In this document: positions 1-8,042 of the stretch, piece after piece
Numbering within the stretch: the stretch's first letter is position 1
Layout of the letters: the number at the start of each line of letters is the position of its first letter
Source of the DNA: Actinoplanes lobatus
Lineage (GTDB): Bacteria > Actinomycetota > Actinomycetes > Mycobacteriales > Micromonosporaceae
NCBI RefSeq assembly: GCF_014205215.1
Contig: NZ_JACHNC010000001.1
Span: forward strand, 1,121,001 to 1,185,000
Reading direction: 5' to 3'
Length of the DNA: 64,000 bases
Notes under the pieces: generated by a model
Databases searched by the model: none
What the model saw: only the letters and a program-made list of their open reading frames with translations
What the model was told of the DNA's origin: nothing
Translations under genes and position numbers: made by a program

Positions 1-225
1 CGCGAGGTTGTCCGCCTCGGTCCCGCCACCCGTGAAGATCACCTCGGACGGCCGGGCCCCCAGCGCCGCCGCGATCCGCTCCCGCGACTCCTCGACCAGG
101 CGCCGGGCTCCACGACCCGCCGCATGCAGCGAAGACGGGTTTCCAAGCTCACGCGCCGCGGCGACATAGGCGTCGAGCGCGGCAGGCAGCATCGGCGTGG
201 TCGCCGCATGATCCAGGTAGGCCAT
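1..225 (-). CDS. Cysteine desulfurase (NifS/IscS-like), N-terminal part
   Basis: Only the first 75 codons lie in the window; the rest runs off the left edge. The product starts [17 protein letters not shown] and continues with [10 protein letters not shown] and [10 protein letters not shown]. These are the opening motifs of class V aminotransferase-fold cysteine desulfurases, which use PLP to take sulfur from cysteine for Fe-S clusters or tRNA thiolation. The PLP lysine and active-site cysteine are outside the window, so the subtype (iron-sulfur or tRNA-linked) cannot be told. The ATG at 225 fits the family N-terminus. Upstream lies a 538-base non-coding stretch, so it is probably not co-transcribed tightly with etfA. 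Confidence 0.9.
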   Translation of the reverse strand, partial: MAYLDHAATTPMLPAALDAYVAAARELGNPSSLHAAGRGARRLVEESRERIAAALGARPSEVIFTGGGTEADNLA

Positions 226-299
226 CACCCCCAGCTTAGGCCGTCCTCCCGTCACCGCCCCCGCCCGAGTCCTCCCAAGATCAAAATCACTGCCCCGCT

Positions 300-474
300 C
301 CGGTACGCCCCTCGCCGCCCCCGACCACACCCCGACCGTCCCGCCTCTTCCCGGCGACCTCAGCGGCCCTCCCGCCCGTGCCGCCCGCGCCGGGCTGAGA
401 TCGGTGGTCCGGCTGCCTCCCAGAGCCCTCTCAACCGCACCAGAACAGCCCCAGAGCCAGCCGCAAAGATCCGC
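300..474 (+). repeat. Dispersed intergenic repeat, copy A
   Basis: Shares with the copies near 20.8, 45.7, 46.9 and 50.7 kb an opening CCGGTACGC block (300-308) and a core ending CGGGCTGAGATCGGTGG (390-406). It also shares with the 20.8 kb copy a 43-base module (430-472) ending in AAGATCC. It is the only copy of the five without a same-strand gene directly upstream in the window. Confidence 0.6.
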
Positions 475-488
475 GACTCGCCCGCACC

Positions 489-631
489 ACGAAACGGTCA
501 CCCCAAGCCGGACGGCGGCGCGCAAAACGTCCCCCGCCAAACGCCGCCGGTGTCGAGACAACGAAACGGTCACCCCAAGCCGGACGGCGGCGCGCTAAAC
601 GTCCCCGCAAAACGCCGCCGGTGTCGAGGCA
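489..631. repeat. 72-bp tandem duplication
   Basis: Two head-to-tail copies beginning ACGAAACGGTCACCCCAAGC at 489 and 561. They differ by a few substitutions and a one-base length change. The second copy runs into the left arm of the hairpin at 618-692. Confidence 0.85.
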
Positions 632-692
632 GATGATTTGCCGACGCCAGCGGGTTTTGCTGGCGGCGGGAAATCACCTGCCTCGACACCGG
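618..692. terminator. Large hairpin downstream of etfA
   Basis: Arms 618-651 and 659-692 (34 bases each) pair with only three mismatches around a 7-base loop GGGTTTT. Beyond them CAAAACGCC on the left matches GGCGTTTTG on the right, so the structure extends with a bulge. It lies about 70 bases past the etfA stop and would fold in etfBA mRNA, so it could end transcription or protect the 3' end. No U-tract is seen; a palindromic repeat element is the alternative. Confidence 0.6.
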
Positions 693-705
693 TTACAAGG
701 CGTTT

Positions 706-754
706 TGCCGCGGAGCGAAGCGGAGCAATCAGGCACAGTGCCGCGGAGCGAAGC
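706..754. repeat. Pair of 16-base direct repeats
   Basis: TGCCGCGGAGCGAAGC occurs exactly at 706-721 and 739-754, just past the etfA stop codon. Function unknown. Confidence 0.75.
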
Positions 755-763
755 TAGCCCAAC

Positions 764-1696
764 CTACTTGCGCTTGCGGATCTCGTCGGCCGCCTGCGGG
801 ACGACCTTGAAGAGGTCGCCGACCACGCCGAAGTCGGCGAGCTCGAAGATGGGCGCCTCGGCGTCCTTGTTGACCGCGACGATGGTCTTCGAGGTCTGCA
901 TGCCGGCCCGGTGCTGGATCGCGCCGGAGATGCCGAGTGCCACGTAGAGCTGCGGCGACACGGTCTTGCCGGTCTGGCCGACCTGGAACTGGTGCGGGTA
1001 GTAGCCCGAGTCGACGGCCGCGCGGGACGCGCCGACGGCGCCGCCGAGCAGGTCGGCGAGCTCCTCGACCAGCTTGAAGTTGTCGGCGTTGCCGACGCCG
1101 CGGCCGCCGGAGACGACGATGCCGGCCTCGGTGAGCTCGGGGCGGGAGCCCTTCTGCTCGGCGACCCGCTCGACGACCTTGGTCAGCTTGTCGGTGTCCG
1201 ACACGGCCACGGTCAGCTGCTCGACGGCCGGGGTGGCGGCCGACGGCTCAGGGGTGACCGAGTTCGGGCGGATGGTGACGATCGGCAGGCCCTTGGTGAC
1301 CTTGGTCTTGACGATCGCCGAGCCGGCGAAGATCGCCTGGGTGGCGGTGCCGTCGGCGTCGAGGCCGACGGCGTCGGTGAGCAGGCCGTTGTCCAGCTTG
1401 ATCGCCAGGCGGGCGGCGATCTCCTTGCCCTCCTGGGTGGAGGCGAGCAGCACGGCGGCGGGCTGGACCCGCTTCACCAGCTCGGCGACCACGGTGGCCT
1501 TGGGGGCGACCAGGTAGCCGTCGACGTCCTCACCGGACGCCGTGTAGATCTTCTCGGCGCCGAATTCGCCGAGCTTCGCGGTGTCGGCGTCGCCGAACAC
1601 CACCGCCGAGACCGACCCGAGTCCACGGGCGATCGTGAGCATCTCGAGGGTGACCTTCTTGACGCCGGCCTCGACGACGACCAATACCTCAGCCAT
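764..1696 (-). CDS. etfA: Electron transfer flavoprotein alpha subunit
   Basis: The 310-residue product is the FAD-binding subunit of the EtfAB heterodimer, which takes electrons from acyl-CoA dehydrogenases and passes them to the respiratory chain. The N-terminal half (about 1-180) is the Etf domain. The C-terminal half carries the FAD motifs: [11 protein letters not shown] near 197-207, [14 protein letters not shown] near 223-236, [10 protein letters not shown] near 239-248 and [12 protein letters not shown] near 255-266. The length is normal. It lies 21 bases downstream of etfB in the same orientation, the usual operon order. The start [11 protein letters not shown] is the normal family N-terminus. 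Confidence 0.96.
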   Translation of the reverse strand: MAEVLVVVEAGVKKVTLEMLTIARGLGSVSAVVFGDADTAKLGEFGAEKIYTASGEDVDGYLVAPKATVVAELVKRVQPAAVLLASTQEGKEIAARLAIKLDNGLLTDAVGLDADGTATQAIFAGSAIVKTKVTKGLPIVTIRPNSVTPEPSAATPAVEQLTVAVSDTDKLTKVVERVAEQKGSRPELTEAGIVVSGGRGVGNADNFKLVEELADLLGGAVGASRAAVDSGYYPHQFQVGQTGKTVSPQLYVALGISGAIQHRAGMQTSKTIVAVNKDAEAPIFELADFGVVGDLFKVVPQAADEIRKRK

Positions 1697-1717
1697 GTCT
1701 TCCTAATCCCCTCAGAC

Positions 1718-2494
1718 TCAGACGAACTTCTCGGTGGCCAGGTACGCGACGAGCTGCTCGCCACCGGTGCCCTCGTCGACGACCTTGGCGCCGCCGGCAC
1801 GGGCCGGGCGCTTCGCGTACTCGAGGACCTGGCTGGTGGCGCCGGCGGAGCCGACCTCACCGGCGGAGACGCCCAGGTCACCCAGGGACAGGCTCTGCAC
1901 GGGCTTCTTCTTGGCGGCCATGATGCCCTTGAAGGACGGGTACCGCGGCTCGTTGATGGTGTCCCAGACGCTGACGATCGCCGGGGTGGCGGCCGTGACG
2001 ACCTCGTAGCCCTCGTCGGTCTGCCGCTCGACGGTCAGCTGGGAGCCGTCGACGGTGAGCTTGCGGGCGCCGGTGAGGGCGGCCACACCGAGAAGCTCGG
2101 CCAGCATGTGCGGGACGACCTGGACGCGGCCGTCGGTGGACTCGGCGCCGCTGATGATCAGGTCGGCGTCCAGGGTGCGCAGCGCGGCGGCGAGCACCTT
2201 GGAGGTGGCGACCGCGCAGGAGCCGTGGAGGGCGTCGTCCTGCACGTGGACGGCCTTGTCCGGGCCCATGGAGAGAGCCTTGCGGATGGACTCGGTCGCA
2301 CCGGCCGGACCAACGGTCAGGACGGTCACCTCTCCACCGTGCGCCTCTTTGATCTTCAGCGCTTCCTCGATGGCGTATTCGTCCATCTCGTTGATGACGT
2401 TGCTCGCCGACGCCCGGTCGACCGAGTAGTCAGCGCTTAGGGTGCGCTCGGCACCGGAGTCGGGCACCTGCTTCACCAGTACGACGATGTTCAT
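1718..2494 (-). CDS. etfB: Electron transfer flavoprotein beta subunit
   Basis: The 258-residue product is the AMP-binding partner of EtfA. It starts MNIVVLVKQVPDSGAE and contains the family signature NEMDEYAIEEALKIKE near residue 35, then VTVLTVGPAGATESIRKALSMG. A longer open frame to 2644 exists, but the ATG at 2494 has GGAGG-type sequence just upstream and gives the family N-terminus. It is followed directly by etfA. Together the pair joins fatty acid and amino acid oxidation genes elsewhere in the window (enoyl-CoA hydratase, thiolase, hydroxyacyl-CoA dehydrogenase). Confidence 0.96.
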   Translation of the reverse strand: MNIVVLVKQVPDSGAERTLSADYSVDRASASNVINEMDEYAIEEALKIKEAHGGEVTVLTVGPAGATESIRKALSMGPDKAVHVQDDALHGSCAVATSKVLAAALRTLDADLIISGAESTDGRVQVVPHMLAELLGVAALTGARKLTVDGSQLTVERQTDEGYEVVTAATPAIVSVWDTINEPRYPSFKGIMAAKKKPVQSLSLGDLGVSAGEVGSAGATSQVLEYAKRPARAGGAKVVDEGTGGEQLVAYLATEKFV

Positions 2495-2689
2495 CGCGCT
2501 CCTACGACCCTCCTGTATTGAACGCACCGTTGCGGTCGACCCTGTCCACGGCCGCCGAAGTTGCCGGGCGGCGGACATGTCAGCCAGGTTACCCGTCAGT
2601 AGCATCACTGTTGCCGGCCACCCAGAGTGACACACCTCACCCATGCCCCGACCGTGATCGCTACAGTGGGCAATGAGGAGGTGTCAGAC

Positions 2690-2896
2690 ATGTCCGGTCA
2701 AAACGTCTTACTCGTGGAGGGCGTGAGCCCATCCACGACCCATACTCCCTCACGCCCCGAAGAGCTGAAGCCGCAGACCCATGGACGAGGCGGCCCGGAC
2801 TCCCCGTGGTGCCGCTGCGGGCGCCCACGGGAGGCCTGCGTGAGTGACGAAGTCCGCAATCTGTGGCACCCCCTTCTGGACCCCGCGGGTCGATAA
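2690..2896 (+). CDS. Small protein of unknown function with a WCRCG motif
   Basis: A 68-residue reading frame starts at an ATG preceded at good spacing by GAGGAGG. The middle reads DSPWCRCGRPREAC, three cysteines in a pattern that could bind metal or form a disulfide. There is no signal peptide or membrane segment. It is divergent from etfB and ends 9 bases before the likely start of the next gene, so it may lead that operon. No family is recognised; the ribosome binding site and cysteine cluster argue that it is real. Confidence 0.5.
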   Translation: MSGQNVLLVEGVSPSTTHTPSRPEELKPQTHGRGGPDSPWCRCGRPREACVSDEVRNLWHPLLDPAGR

Positions 2897-2904
2897 TTAA
2901 CGGT

Positions 2905-3270
2905 GTGTTGCGAGAGTGGTTCAACCCGTCACAGACAGGCACCACTCCCGACTATCGCTTCTCCCTCGCCAACGAGCGCACCTTCCTCGCCTGGATCCGA
3001 ACCGGCCTGGCCCTGATCGCGGGTGGCCTGGCGTGCGCGCAGTTCCTGCCGCCACTGCCGGTGCGCCACCTGCGCGAGATCATCGCGATCCTGCTGCTGG
3101 TGCTCGGCGCCCTGGTGGCACTGCGCGCGGTCGACCACTGGGTGCGGACCGAGCGGGCCATGCGGCTCGGCACCGACCTGCCGCGCTCCCGGTTCCCGGC
3201 CGTGCTCGCCGTCGCGGTGGCGGCCGGCGCAGTGGTGATCATCGCGGCGGTGCTGGTCCAGGTCTTCTGA
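2905..3270 (+). CDS. DUF202 (YidH-like) membrane protein
   Basis: The 121-residue product has the DUF202 core: FSLANERTFLAWIRTGLALIAGG followed by three hydrophobic helices (about residues 28-50, 55-75 and 95-118). Members are small inner-membrane proteins of unknown role, often in tandem pairs, as here. The GTG at 2905 is chosen because residues upstream of it are not conserved-looking; no strong ribosome binding site is visible and the start remains uncertain. It is followed after one base by a second DUF202 gene. Confidence 0.8.
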   Translation: MLREWFNPSQTGTTPDYRFSLANERTFLAWIRTGLALIAGGLACAQFLPPLPVRHLREIIAILLLVLGALVALRAVDHWVRTERAMRLGTDLPRSRFPAVLAVAVAAGAVVIIAAVLVQVF

Positions 3271-3271
3271 G

Positions 3272-3625
3272 ATGAGTGAGCCGTGCGGTCAGCACACCCG
3301 TGACCCGGGCGCCTGCGCCCGGGTGCCCCGCGATCCGGGCGCCTCCGCGCTGCGGACCCGGCTCGCCTGGCGGCGCACCGGCCTGTCGGCGTCCGCCGTG
3401 GCGCTGCTGGCCCTCCGGCCGGCCTTCGCGCCCGGCGCCGGCCCGGCCGAATGGCTGGTGGCGGCGGCCGCGATGACGACCTGGGCGGCGATCGTGGCGA
3501 TCGCCCTGCACCGGGGCCGGGACCTACGGACCCGGTTCCCCGGGCCGGCGCCCCGCCCGATCCGGGCCTACGCCTTCCTCATCGTCGCCCTGGCCGTTCT
3601 CGGCGGATGGGTTGTCATGCTCTGA
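3272..3625 (+). CDS. DUF202 membrane protein, second of a pair
   Basis: The 117-residue product carries the DUF202 signature LRTRLAWRRTGLSASAVALL after an N-terminal segment of about 30 residues with several Cys, Asp and Arg. Three membrane helices follow (about 40-55, 60-80 and 97-115). It begins one base after the previous gene, so the two are almost certainly translated together and may form a hetero-oligomer. Function unknown. Confidence 0.8.
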   Translation: MSEPCGQHTRDPGACARVPRDPGASALRTRLAWRRTGLSASAVALLALRPAFAPGAGPAEWLVAAAAMTTWAAIVAIALHRGRDLRTRFPGPAPRPIRAYAFLIVALAVLGGWVVML

Positions 3626-3663
3626 TCGTCGCCTACCCGGCTTTCGAGGAGCATCATTGCGGC

Positions 3664-3996
3664 ATGGTCCGGTTGTTCATCTTCTTGGCCGCGGCAGCCC
3701 TCGTCCTGCTGATTCTGGCCCTCATCAGCGCCTTGTCGGCGGAGCGGGTCCGCAACGCGCCCCGCGCCGTCTGGACCCTCGCGATCCTGCTGATACCGCT
3801 CGCCGGACCGACCGCCTACCTCCTGTGGGGCCGCCCGATCAGCCGGTCCCGCCGCCCGATCCGCCGCCCCTCGTCACCGGACGACGACCCGGACTTCCTG
3901 CGTTCGATGGACAGCAAGCAGTCCCGTCGCGACCGTGAGCTGCTCGACGAGTGGGAACGGGACCTCCGGCAGGACGACGAGCCGGACCGTCCCTGA
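3664..3996 (+). CDS. PLDc_N-domain membrane protein
   Basis: The 110-residue product has an N-terminal membrane helix (about 2-24), a short loop AERVRNAPRAVWTLAILLIPLAGPTAYLLWGRP typical of the phospholipase D nuclease N-terminal (PLDc_N) domain, and a charged cytosolic tail of about 50 residues rich in Asp, Glu and Arg. There is no nuclease HKD motif. The ATG at 3664 gives the conserved N-terminal helix; the frame stays open further upstream, but that part overlaps the DUF202 gene. It may be co-transcribed with the DUF202 pair, 38 bases upstream. Role unknown; homologs with this domain alone are common in actinobacteria. Confidence 0.75.
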   Translation: MVRLFIFLAAAALVLLILALISALSAERVRNAPRAVWTLAILLIPLAGPTAYLLWGRPISRSRRPIRRPSSPDDDPDFLRSMDSKQSRRDRELLDEWERDLRQDDEPDRP

Positions 3997-4011
3997 GCGC
4001 GGTGCCCCGGA

Positions 4012-6084
4012 TCAGAGTCCGAGCAGTCTGCCGATGTCGGTGAAGACCTCGACGGCGTCCTGGTCGAACGGTTCGCCGTTGCCGTAGCCGTAGGCCAGGA
4101 TCAGCGCCACGATCGGCACGGTCACCATCACAATCATGCTGAGCAACATCTGCATCGCGCGGCCGAGACGCCCACGGCGGCGCACCCGGGCCGGCTGCGG
4201 CTGGGGCTGGACCTGGGGCTGCGGAGCGGAGACGACCGCGCGGGCGGGCGGTGAGACCGGGCGGGCCGAGCCCACGGCGGGCGACACCGGCCGGGCGTGT
4301 GCCACCACCGGCTGCTGCGGCCGGGGCACGCGCCCCGACTGCCGGGGCTGCCTCGGGGGTACGGGAGTCCGGCTCTCGTATTCGGGAGGACTGGTGGCGA
4401 CCGTCGCGTCCGGATCGGAACGCCAGCTGTCGGCCGCGTGCGGCCACGGGTCCACCGGGGGAAGCAGGTGCGGCGGGGTGTCGGCGGGCGGCCGCGGCCG
4501 GGACGGGCGGTCCTGCCGGGGCTGCCGCTGGGGCGGGCCGGGCGGGCCGTCGGCACGCGGCCGGTGCGGTGGTGGTGGCTCGGCCCGGCCGGCGCCGGGC
4601 AGCACCGGCACGTCGACGGCGGCCGCGGACGGAACGGCCGGAACCGGCGTGGTCAGCGGCTTGCCCGCCACCGCGGTCGGGCGGTCGGCCCCGATCGGCT
4701 CACCGGCCACAACGGTCGGGCGGTCCGTCTCCACCGGCTTGCCCGCCACCACGGTCGGCCGGTCGGCTTCCACCGGTCCCGGAGGCGACACCGGCCCCTT
4801 TTCAACCGATTCGTCCGCAACATCCGCGACGGCCACGACATCCGCGGGGTTCGCCAGGACCGTCGGCTGGTCGCGCTCGCGCTCCACGGTCGGCGCCGCC
4901 GGCACAGGCGGCGCCAGCACGGTCGGCCCGTCCTCCTCGGCGCGGGCCGGAAGGTACTTGGAGGGCAGCCGCAACTCCTCGGTGGGCCCGGGGGCGGCCG
5001 GCTCGGTGGTCAGCAGGGCGGCCCCGGCCAGGATGCTGCCCTCGGCCACGACCAGCTCGGGCTGCTCGATCACCACGGGCGGGTCGCCGAGCGCCCGGTG
5101 CAGCAGGGTGGCCACCAGCGGGATCCGGCTGGCGCCGCCGACCAGGAACACCCCGGCCAGCCGGCCGTCCGGCAGATCGGCCCAGCGCAACAGGTTCCGG
5201 GTGATCTCGACGGTCTGCTCCAGCACCGGCCGGGCCACCGTCTCCAGCTCCTCGCGGGTGAGGTGGGCCTCGATGTCGAGCAACGGCACCACGAAGTCGG
5301 CGGCCTGCGCCCGGGAGAGCCGCTCCTTGGCGATCCGGACGTCGTCCCAGAGCTGGCGGCGGGCCCGGCGCTCCTCGACGGTGGAGGGTTCCATGAGCCG
5401 GGCCCAGTCGCCGGTGCGCAGGTGCTCGACGACGACCGCGTCGACGTCGAGGCCGCCCAGGTCGTCGCGCCCGTCGACGGCGAGCACCTCGAACCCGGAC
5501 GAGGTACGCGCGACCACGCTGGTGTCGAAGGTGCCCGCGCCGAAGTCGTGCACCACCACGACCGAGCCGATCGGCACGTCCCGCCCGAGCACCTCGGCGA
5601 AGTAGGTGGCCGCGGCGACCGGTTCGGCGACCAGGCGGGCGCCCTCCAGCCCGGCGCGGGCGGCGGCCTCGGCGAGCAGGGTGCGGCGGGCCGCACCCCA
5701 GGTGGCCGGGCAGGTGAGGGTGACCTCCGGCCGGTGCGGCCCGACCGCGCGGTGCCACTCCTCGGCGACCCGGGCCAGGACCGCGGCGATCAGCTCGACG
5801 GTCTCGAACTCCCGCTCGCCGAGCAGCACCAGCCCGTCGTCGACACGGCGTTTCGGGTTGGGCTCGAAGCGGGCCGGGTCGAGCCGGGCGCTGTGCACCG
5901 CGTCCCGGCCGACGAGCAGGCTGCCGTCCGAGTCGGCGAAGACGGCCGACGGCAGCAGTGGGGAGCCGTCGACCAGGATCGGGCGGGCACGGCCGTCCGG
6001 CCATCGCGCCACGGCGACGGTGTTGGAGGTGCCGAAGTCGACGCCGAGGGCGTACCGTTTCGGACCACCCTGGTCGATGGGCAT
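4012..6084 (-). CDS. Hsp70-family protein with repeat-rich linker and C-terminal membrane anchor
   Basis: The 690-residue product has an Hsp70/actin-type ATPase domain (about 10-360) with phosphate-1 motif VDFGTSNT (15-22), phosphate-2 HDFGAGTFDTS (179-189) and adenosine motif LVGGASRIP (314-322). No DnaK substrate-binding domain follows. Instead residues 365-630 are Pro/Ala-rich, with five copies of a PT(V/A)xA motif, three in exact 13-residue repeats (439-477, DRPTVVAGKP type), then a basic stretch and one transmembrane helix (about 647-669) near the C-terminus. It is probably an ATP-dependent membrane-associated protein, not a general chaperone. It is convergent with the PLDc_N gene. Confidence 0.85.
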   Translation of the reverse strand: MPIDQGGPKRYALGVDFGTSNTVAVARWPDGRARPILVDGSPLLPSAVFADSDGSLLVGRDAVHSARLDPARFEPNPKRRVDDGLVLLGEREFETVELIAAVLARVAEEWHRAVGPHRPEVTLTCPATWGAARRTLLAEAAARAGLEGARLVAEPVAAATYFAEVLGRDVPIGSVVVVHDFGAGTFDTSVVARTSSGFEVLAVDGRDDLGGLDVDAVVVEHLRTGDWARLMEPSTVEERRARRQLWDDVRIAKERLSRAQAADFVVPLLDIEAHLTREELETVARPVLEQTVEITRNLLRWADLPDGRLAGVFLVGGASRIPLVATLLHRALGDPPVVIEQPELVVAEGSILAGAALLTTEPAAPGPTEELRLPSKYLPARAEEDGPTVLAPPVPAAPTVERERDQPTVLANPADVVAVADVADESVEKGPVSPPGPVEADRPTVVAGKPVETDRPTVVAGEPIGADRPTAVAGKPLTTPVPAVPSAAAVDVPVLPGAGRAEPPPPHRPRADGPPGPPQRQPRQDRPSRPRPPADTPPHLLPPVDPWPHAADSWRSDPDATVATSPPEYESRTPVPPRQPRQSGRVPRPQQPVVAHARPVSPAVGSARPVSPPARAVVSAPQPQVQPQPQPARVRRRGRLGRAMQMLLSMIVMVTVPIVALILAYGYGNGEPFDQDAVEVFTDIGRLLGL

Positions 6085-6122
6085 GCCCGCAGTCTAGGCA
6101 ATGACAGCCCGCTTACGATCCC

Positions 6123-6148
6123 TCCCGTCAGGCGGATTCCCGACGGGA
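6123..6148 (-). terminator. Hairpin downstream of the enoyl-CoA hydratase gene
   Basis: A 7-base stem (6123-6129 with 6142-6148) and 12-base loop lie 16 bases past the stop codon of the minus-strand hydratase gene. There is no U-tract, so it is a weak terminator candidate. Confidence 0.4.
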
Positions 6149-6163
6149 AAGATCACCCGGGCC

Positions 6164-6937
6164 CTACTTTCCGGTGAACTTGGGGGCCCGTTTCTCGACG
6201 AAGGCGGTGGTCCCCTCGACCCGGTCGTCGGTCGCGAAGAGGCCGGCGAACAGGTGCGACTCGAGGGCCAGCCCGGCGGCCAGGTCGACGCTGAGCCCGC
6301 CGTCGACGGCCTGCTTGGCGGCGCGCAGGGCCAGGGCCGGACCGGTCGTGTACTGCCGGACGAGGTCGACGGCCGCGGCGTACACCTGATCGGCCGGGAC
6401 CACCCGGTCGGCCAGGCCGATCCGCAGCGCCTCGTCGCTGTCGACCATCCGGCCGGAGAAGATCAGGTCCTTGGCGCGGGCCGGGCCGATCAGCCGGGCC
6501 AGCCGCTGGGTGCCGCCGGCGCCCGGGATGATGCCGAGCTTGATCTCCGGCTGGCCGAGCTTGGCGTCCTCGGCGATCACCCGCCAGTCGCAGGCCAGGG
6601 CGAGTTCGCAGCCGCCGCCCAGTGCGTACCCCGTGATGGCGGCGACGACCGGCTTCGGGATCTGCGCGACCGCGTCGAAGGCGCTGGACAGCGCGCCGGC
6701 CCGGACCACCATCTCCTGGTACGTCACCGTGGTGAACTCGGTGATGTCGGCGCCCGCCGCGAAGTGCTTGCCGGCGCCGTGCACGACCACCGCGCGGACC
6801 TCGTCGTCACCGGCCGCGGCGTGTGCCGCCGCCCGCAACTCCTCCTGCACCCGGGTGTTGAGCGCGTTGACCGGCGGCCGCTCCAGCCGGATGGTGCCGA
6901 TGCCGTCCGCGACCTCGAGCCGTACGAACTCACCCAC
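6164..6937 (-). CDS. Enoyl-CoA hydratase / isomerase family protein
   Basis: The 257-residue product is a crotonase-fold enzyme that hydrates 2-enoyl-CoA in fatty acid breakdown. It shows ERPPVNALN near 19-27, the oxyanion-hole segment KHFAAGADITEF near 58-69, the second oxyanion block GYALGGGCELALACD near 102-116, and GQPEIKLGIIPGAGGTQRL near 127-145, which includes the glutamate used in catalysis. The length is typical. It stands alone here, divergent from a DUF6232-like gene. Crotonase specificity cannot be read reliably from sequence, so the exact substrate is open. Confidence 0.92.
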   Translation of the reverse strand: MGEFVRLEVADGIGTIRLERPPVNALNTRVQEELRAAAHAAAGDDEVRAVVVHGAGKHFAAGADITEFTTVTYQEMVVRAGALSSAFDAVAQIPKPVVAAITGYALGGGCELALACDWRVIAEDAKLGQPEIKLGIIPGAGGTQRLARLIGPARAKDLIFSGRMVDSDEALRIGLADRVVPADQVYAAAVDLVRQYTTGPALALRAAKQAVDGGLSVDLAAGLALESHLFAGLFATDDRVEGTTAFVEKRAPKFTGK

Positions 6938-7023
6938 CGATGTGCCCTCCTGTTCACTCCTGCCGTTTTGCCGTCAGCGTACGACGGGTAACGACTACAT
7001 TGGGTCCCCTGGGGAGGACAAAG

Positions 7024-7485
7024 ATGACCACGTACTACCGGGATCCGGATGTGCTCATCACGTCATCCGGTGTGCGGATGAACGGTCACGAGTTCCGCCT
7101 TCCCGAACTGATCCGGGTGTGGTATTCGAGGGGTCCCCGGTCCTGGAGCGTCATCGCCTGGCGGGGCGCGCTCGGCCTGGCGATCCTGCTGCCGCTGTTG
7201 GCCGGCGGGTTCGCCGTGCTGGTGGCGCTGGCCATGGACGCCTCGTTCGCCACCACGGTGGCCTGGGTGATCGGCGGGGCCCTGCTGGGCCTGGCCGTGG
7301 TGCCGGTCGCCGACCTGCTGCTGGAGCGGGTCGACCTGTCGTACGACCGGGGCACCCGCAACCTCGAGATCTGGGGCCGGGTGCGGGAGGGCGACGTGCT
7401 GCTCCTGCGGACGAACGACGCCCAGCGGTTCGGCCGCGTCTACCGGGCCCTGCAGCGCGCGCTGGAGCCCGCCGTACGCGGCTGA
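7024..7485 (+). CDS. DUF6232-like membrane protein
   Basis: The 153-residue product begins [19 protein letters not shown], continues with a short soluble part, two adjacent membrane helices (about residues 48-72 and 76-100), then [39 protein letters not shown]. This layout matches small actinobacterial DUF6232 proteins of unknown function. The ATG at 7024 is chosen because GGGGAGGA lies just upstream. It is followed after 14 bases by the PAS gene and may share its transcript, which would link it to signalling, but that is inference. Confidence 0.7.
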   Translation: MTTYYRDPDVLITSSGVRMNGHEFRLPELIRVWYSRGPRSWSVIAWRGALGLAILLPLLAGGFAVLVALAMDASFATTVAWVIGGALLGLAVVPVADLLLERVDLSYDRGTRNLEIWGRVREGDVLLLRTNDAQRFGRVYRALQRALEPAVRG

Positions 7486-7499
7486 GGATCAGGAAAGCC

Positions 7500-8042
7500 A
7501 TGAGAGCCACCGAGGTACGGCCCACCGGCGTCGAGCGCACGTTCGGCGAGAACGAGCTGATCGTCACCAAGACCGATCCGCGCGGCGTCATCACGTACAC
7601 CAACGATGTCTTCCTGCGTGTCTCCGCGCTGACCGAGGAGCAGGCGGTGGGCAGCCCGCACAGCCTGATCCGGCACCCGGACATGCCGAGGGCCGTGTTC
7701 CAGCTGCTGTGGGACACCCTCGGGAAACGGCAGGAGCTCTTCGCGTACGTGCTGAACCTGGCCGCCGACGGCGCGCACTACTGGGTGTTCGCGCACATCA
7801 CACCGTCCTTCGACCGGACCGGGCGGCTGCTCGGCTACCACTCCAACCGGCGCCGGCCGTCCACCGCCGCGATCCAGACGGTCAGGTCCGTCTACACCCG
7901 GATGCTGGACGAGGAGCGCCGGCAGTCCCGTACCCCGGACGCGGTGGCGGCGGGCACGGCGGTCCTCCAGCAGATCCTCGGCGAGCACGGGCGCACCTAC
8001 GACGAGCTGGTCTGGGACATCACCGACGGCGGCGCCGGGTGA
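7500..8042 (+). CDS. PAS-domain sensor protein, probable sensing half of an Aer-like receptor
   Basis: The 180-residue product contains a PAS domain resembling that of Aer-type redox receptors: [20 protein letters not shown] near 17-36, then [21 protein letters not shown] near 60-80 and [20 protein letters not shown]. Aer homologs bind FAD here. The C-terminal 50 residues look helical. There is no membrane segment and no signalling domain; those functions would come from the next gene, whose GTG start overlaps this stop codon. Translation of the two is therefore probably coupled. The ATG has AGGAAAG just upstream. Confidence 0.82.
   Translation: MRATEVRPTGVERTFGENELIVTKTDPRGVITYTNDVFLRVSALTEEQAVGSPHSLIRHPDMPRAVFQLLWDTLGKRQELFAYVLNLAADGAHYWVFAHITPSFDRTGRLLGYHSNRRRPSTAAIQTVRSVYTRMLDEERRQSRTPDAVAAGTAVLQQILGEHGRTYDELVWDITDGGAG

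Larger units (their letters stand above)
226..763. other. 538-base repeat-rich intergenic region
   Basis: No convincing gene: the open frames here are arginine/proline-rich and carried by repeats. It holds, in order, one copy of a dispersed intergenic repeat (300-474), a 72-bp tandem duplication (489-631), a large hairpin (618-692) and two identical 16-base direct repeats (706-721 and 739-754). It separates the 3' end of etfA from the start of the cysteine desulfurase gene, both on the minus strand. Confidence 0.8.

Noticed and set aside
124..947. Open frames of 64-170 codons on the plus strand before and into etfA
   Set aside because: Arg/Pro-rich, carried by the 72-bp duplication and the hairpin, or antisense to etfA. 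No family features.
911..2440. 509-codon plus-strand frame antisense to etfA and etfB
   Set aside because: It is the shadow of two well-supported flavoprotein genes; composition (Gly/Asp/Val/Arg-rich) is typical of antisense frames in GC-rich DNA.
6471..7499. N-terminal extension of the PAS gene back to 6471
   Set aside because: The upstream part is antisense to the enoyl-CoA hydratase and overlaps the DUF6232-like gene. The ATG at 7500 has its own ribosome binding site and gives a normal PAS protein.
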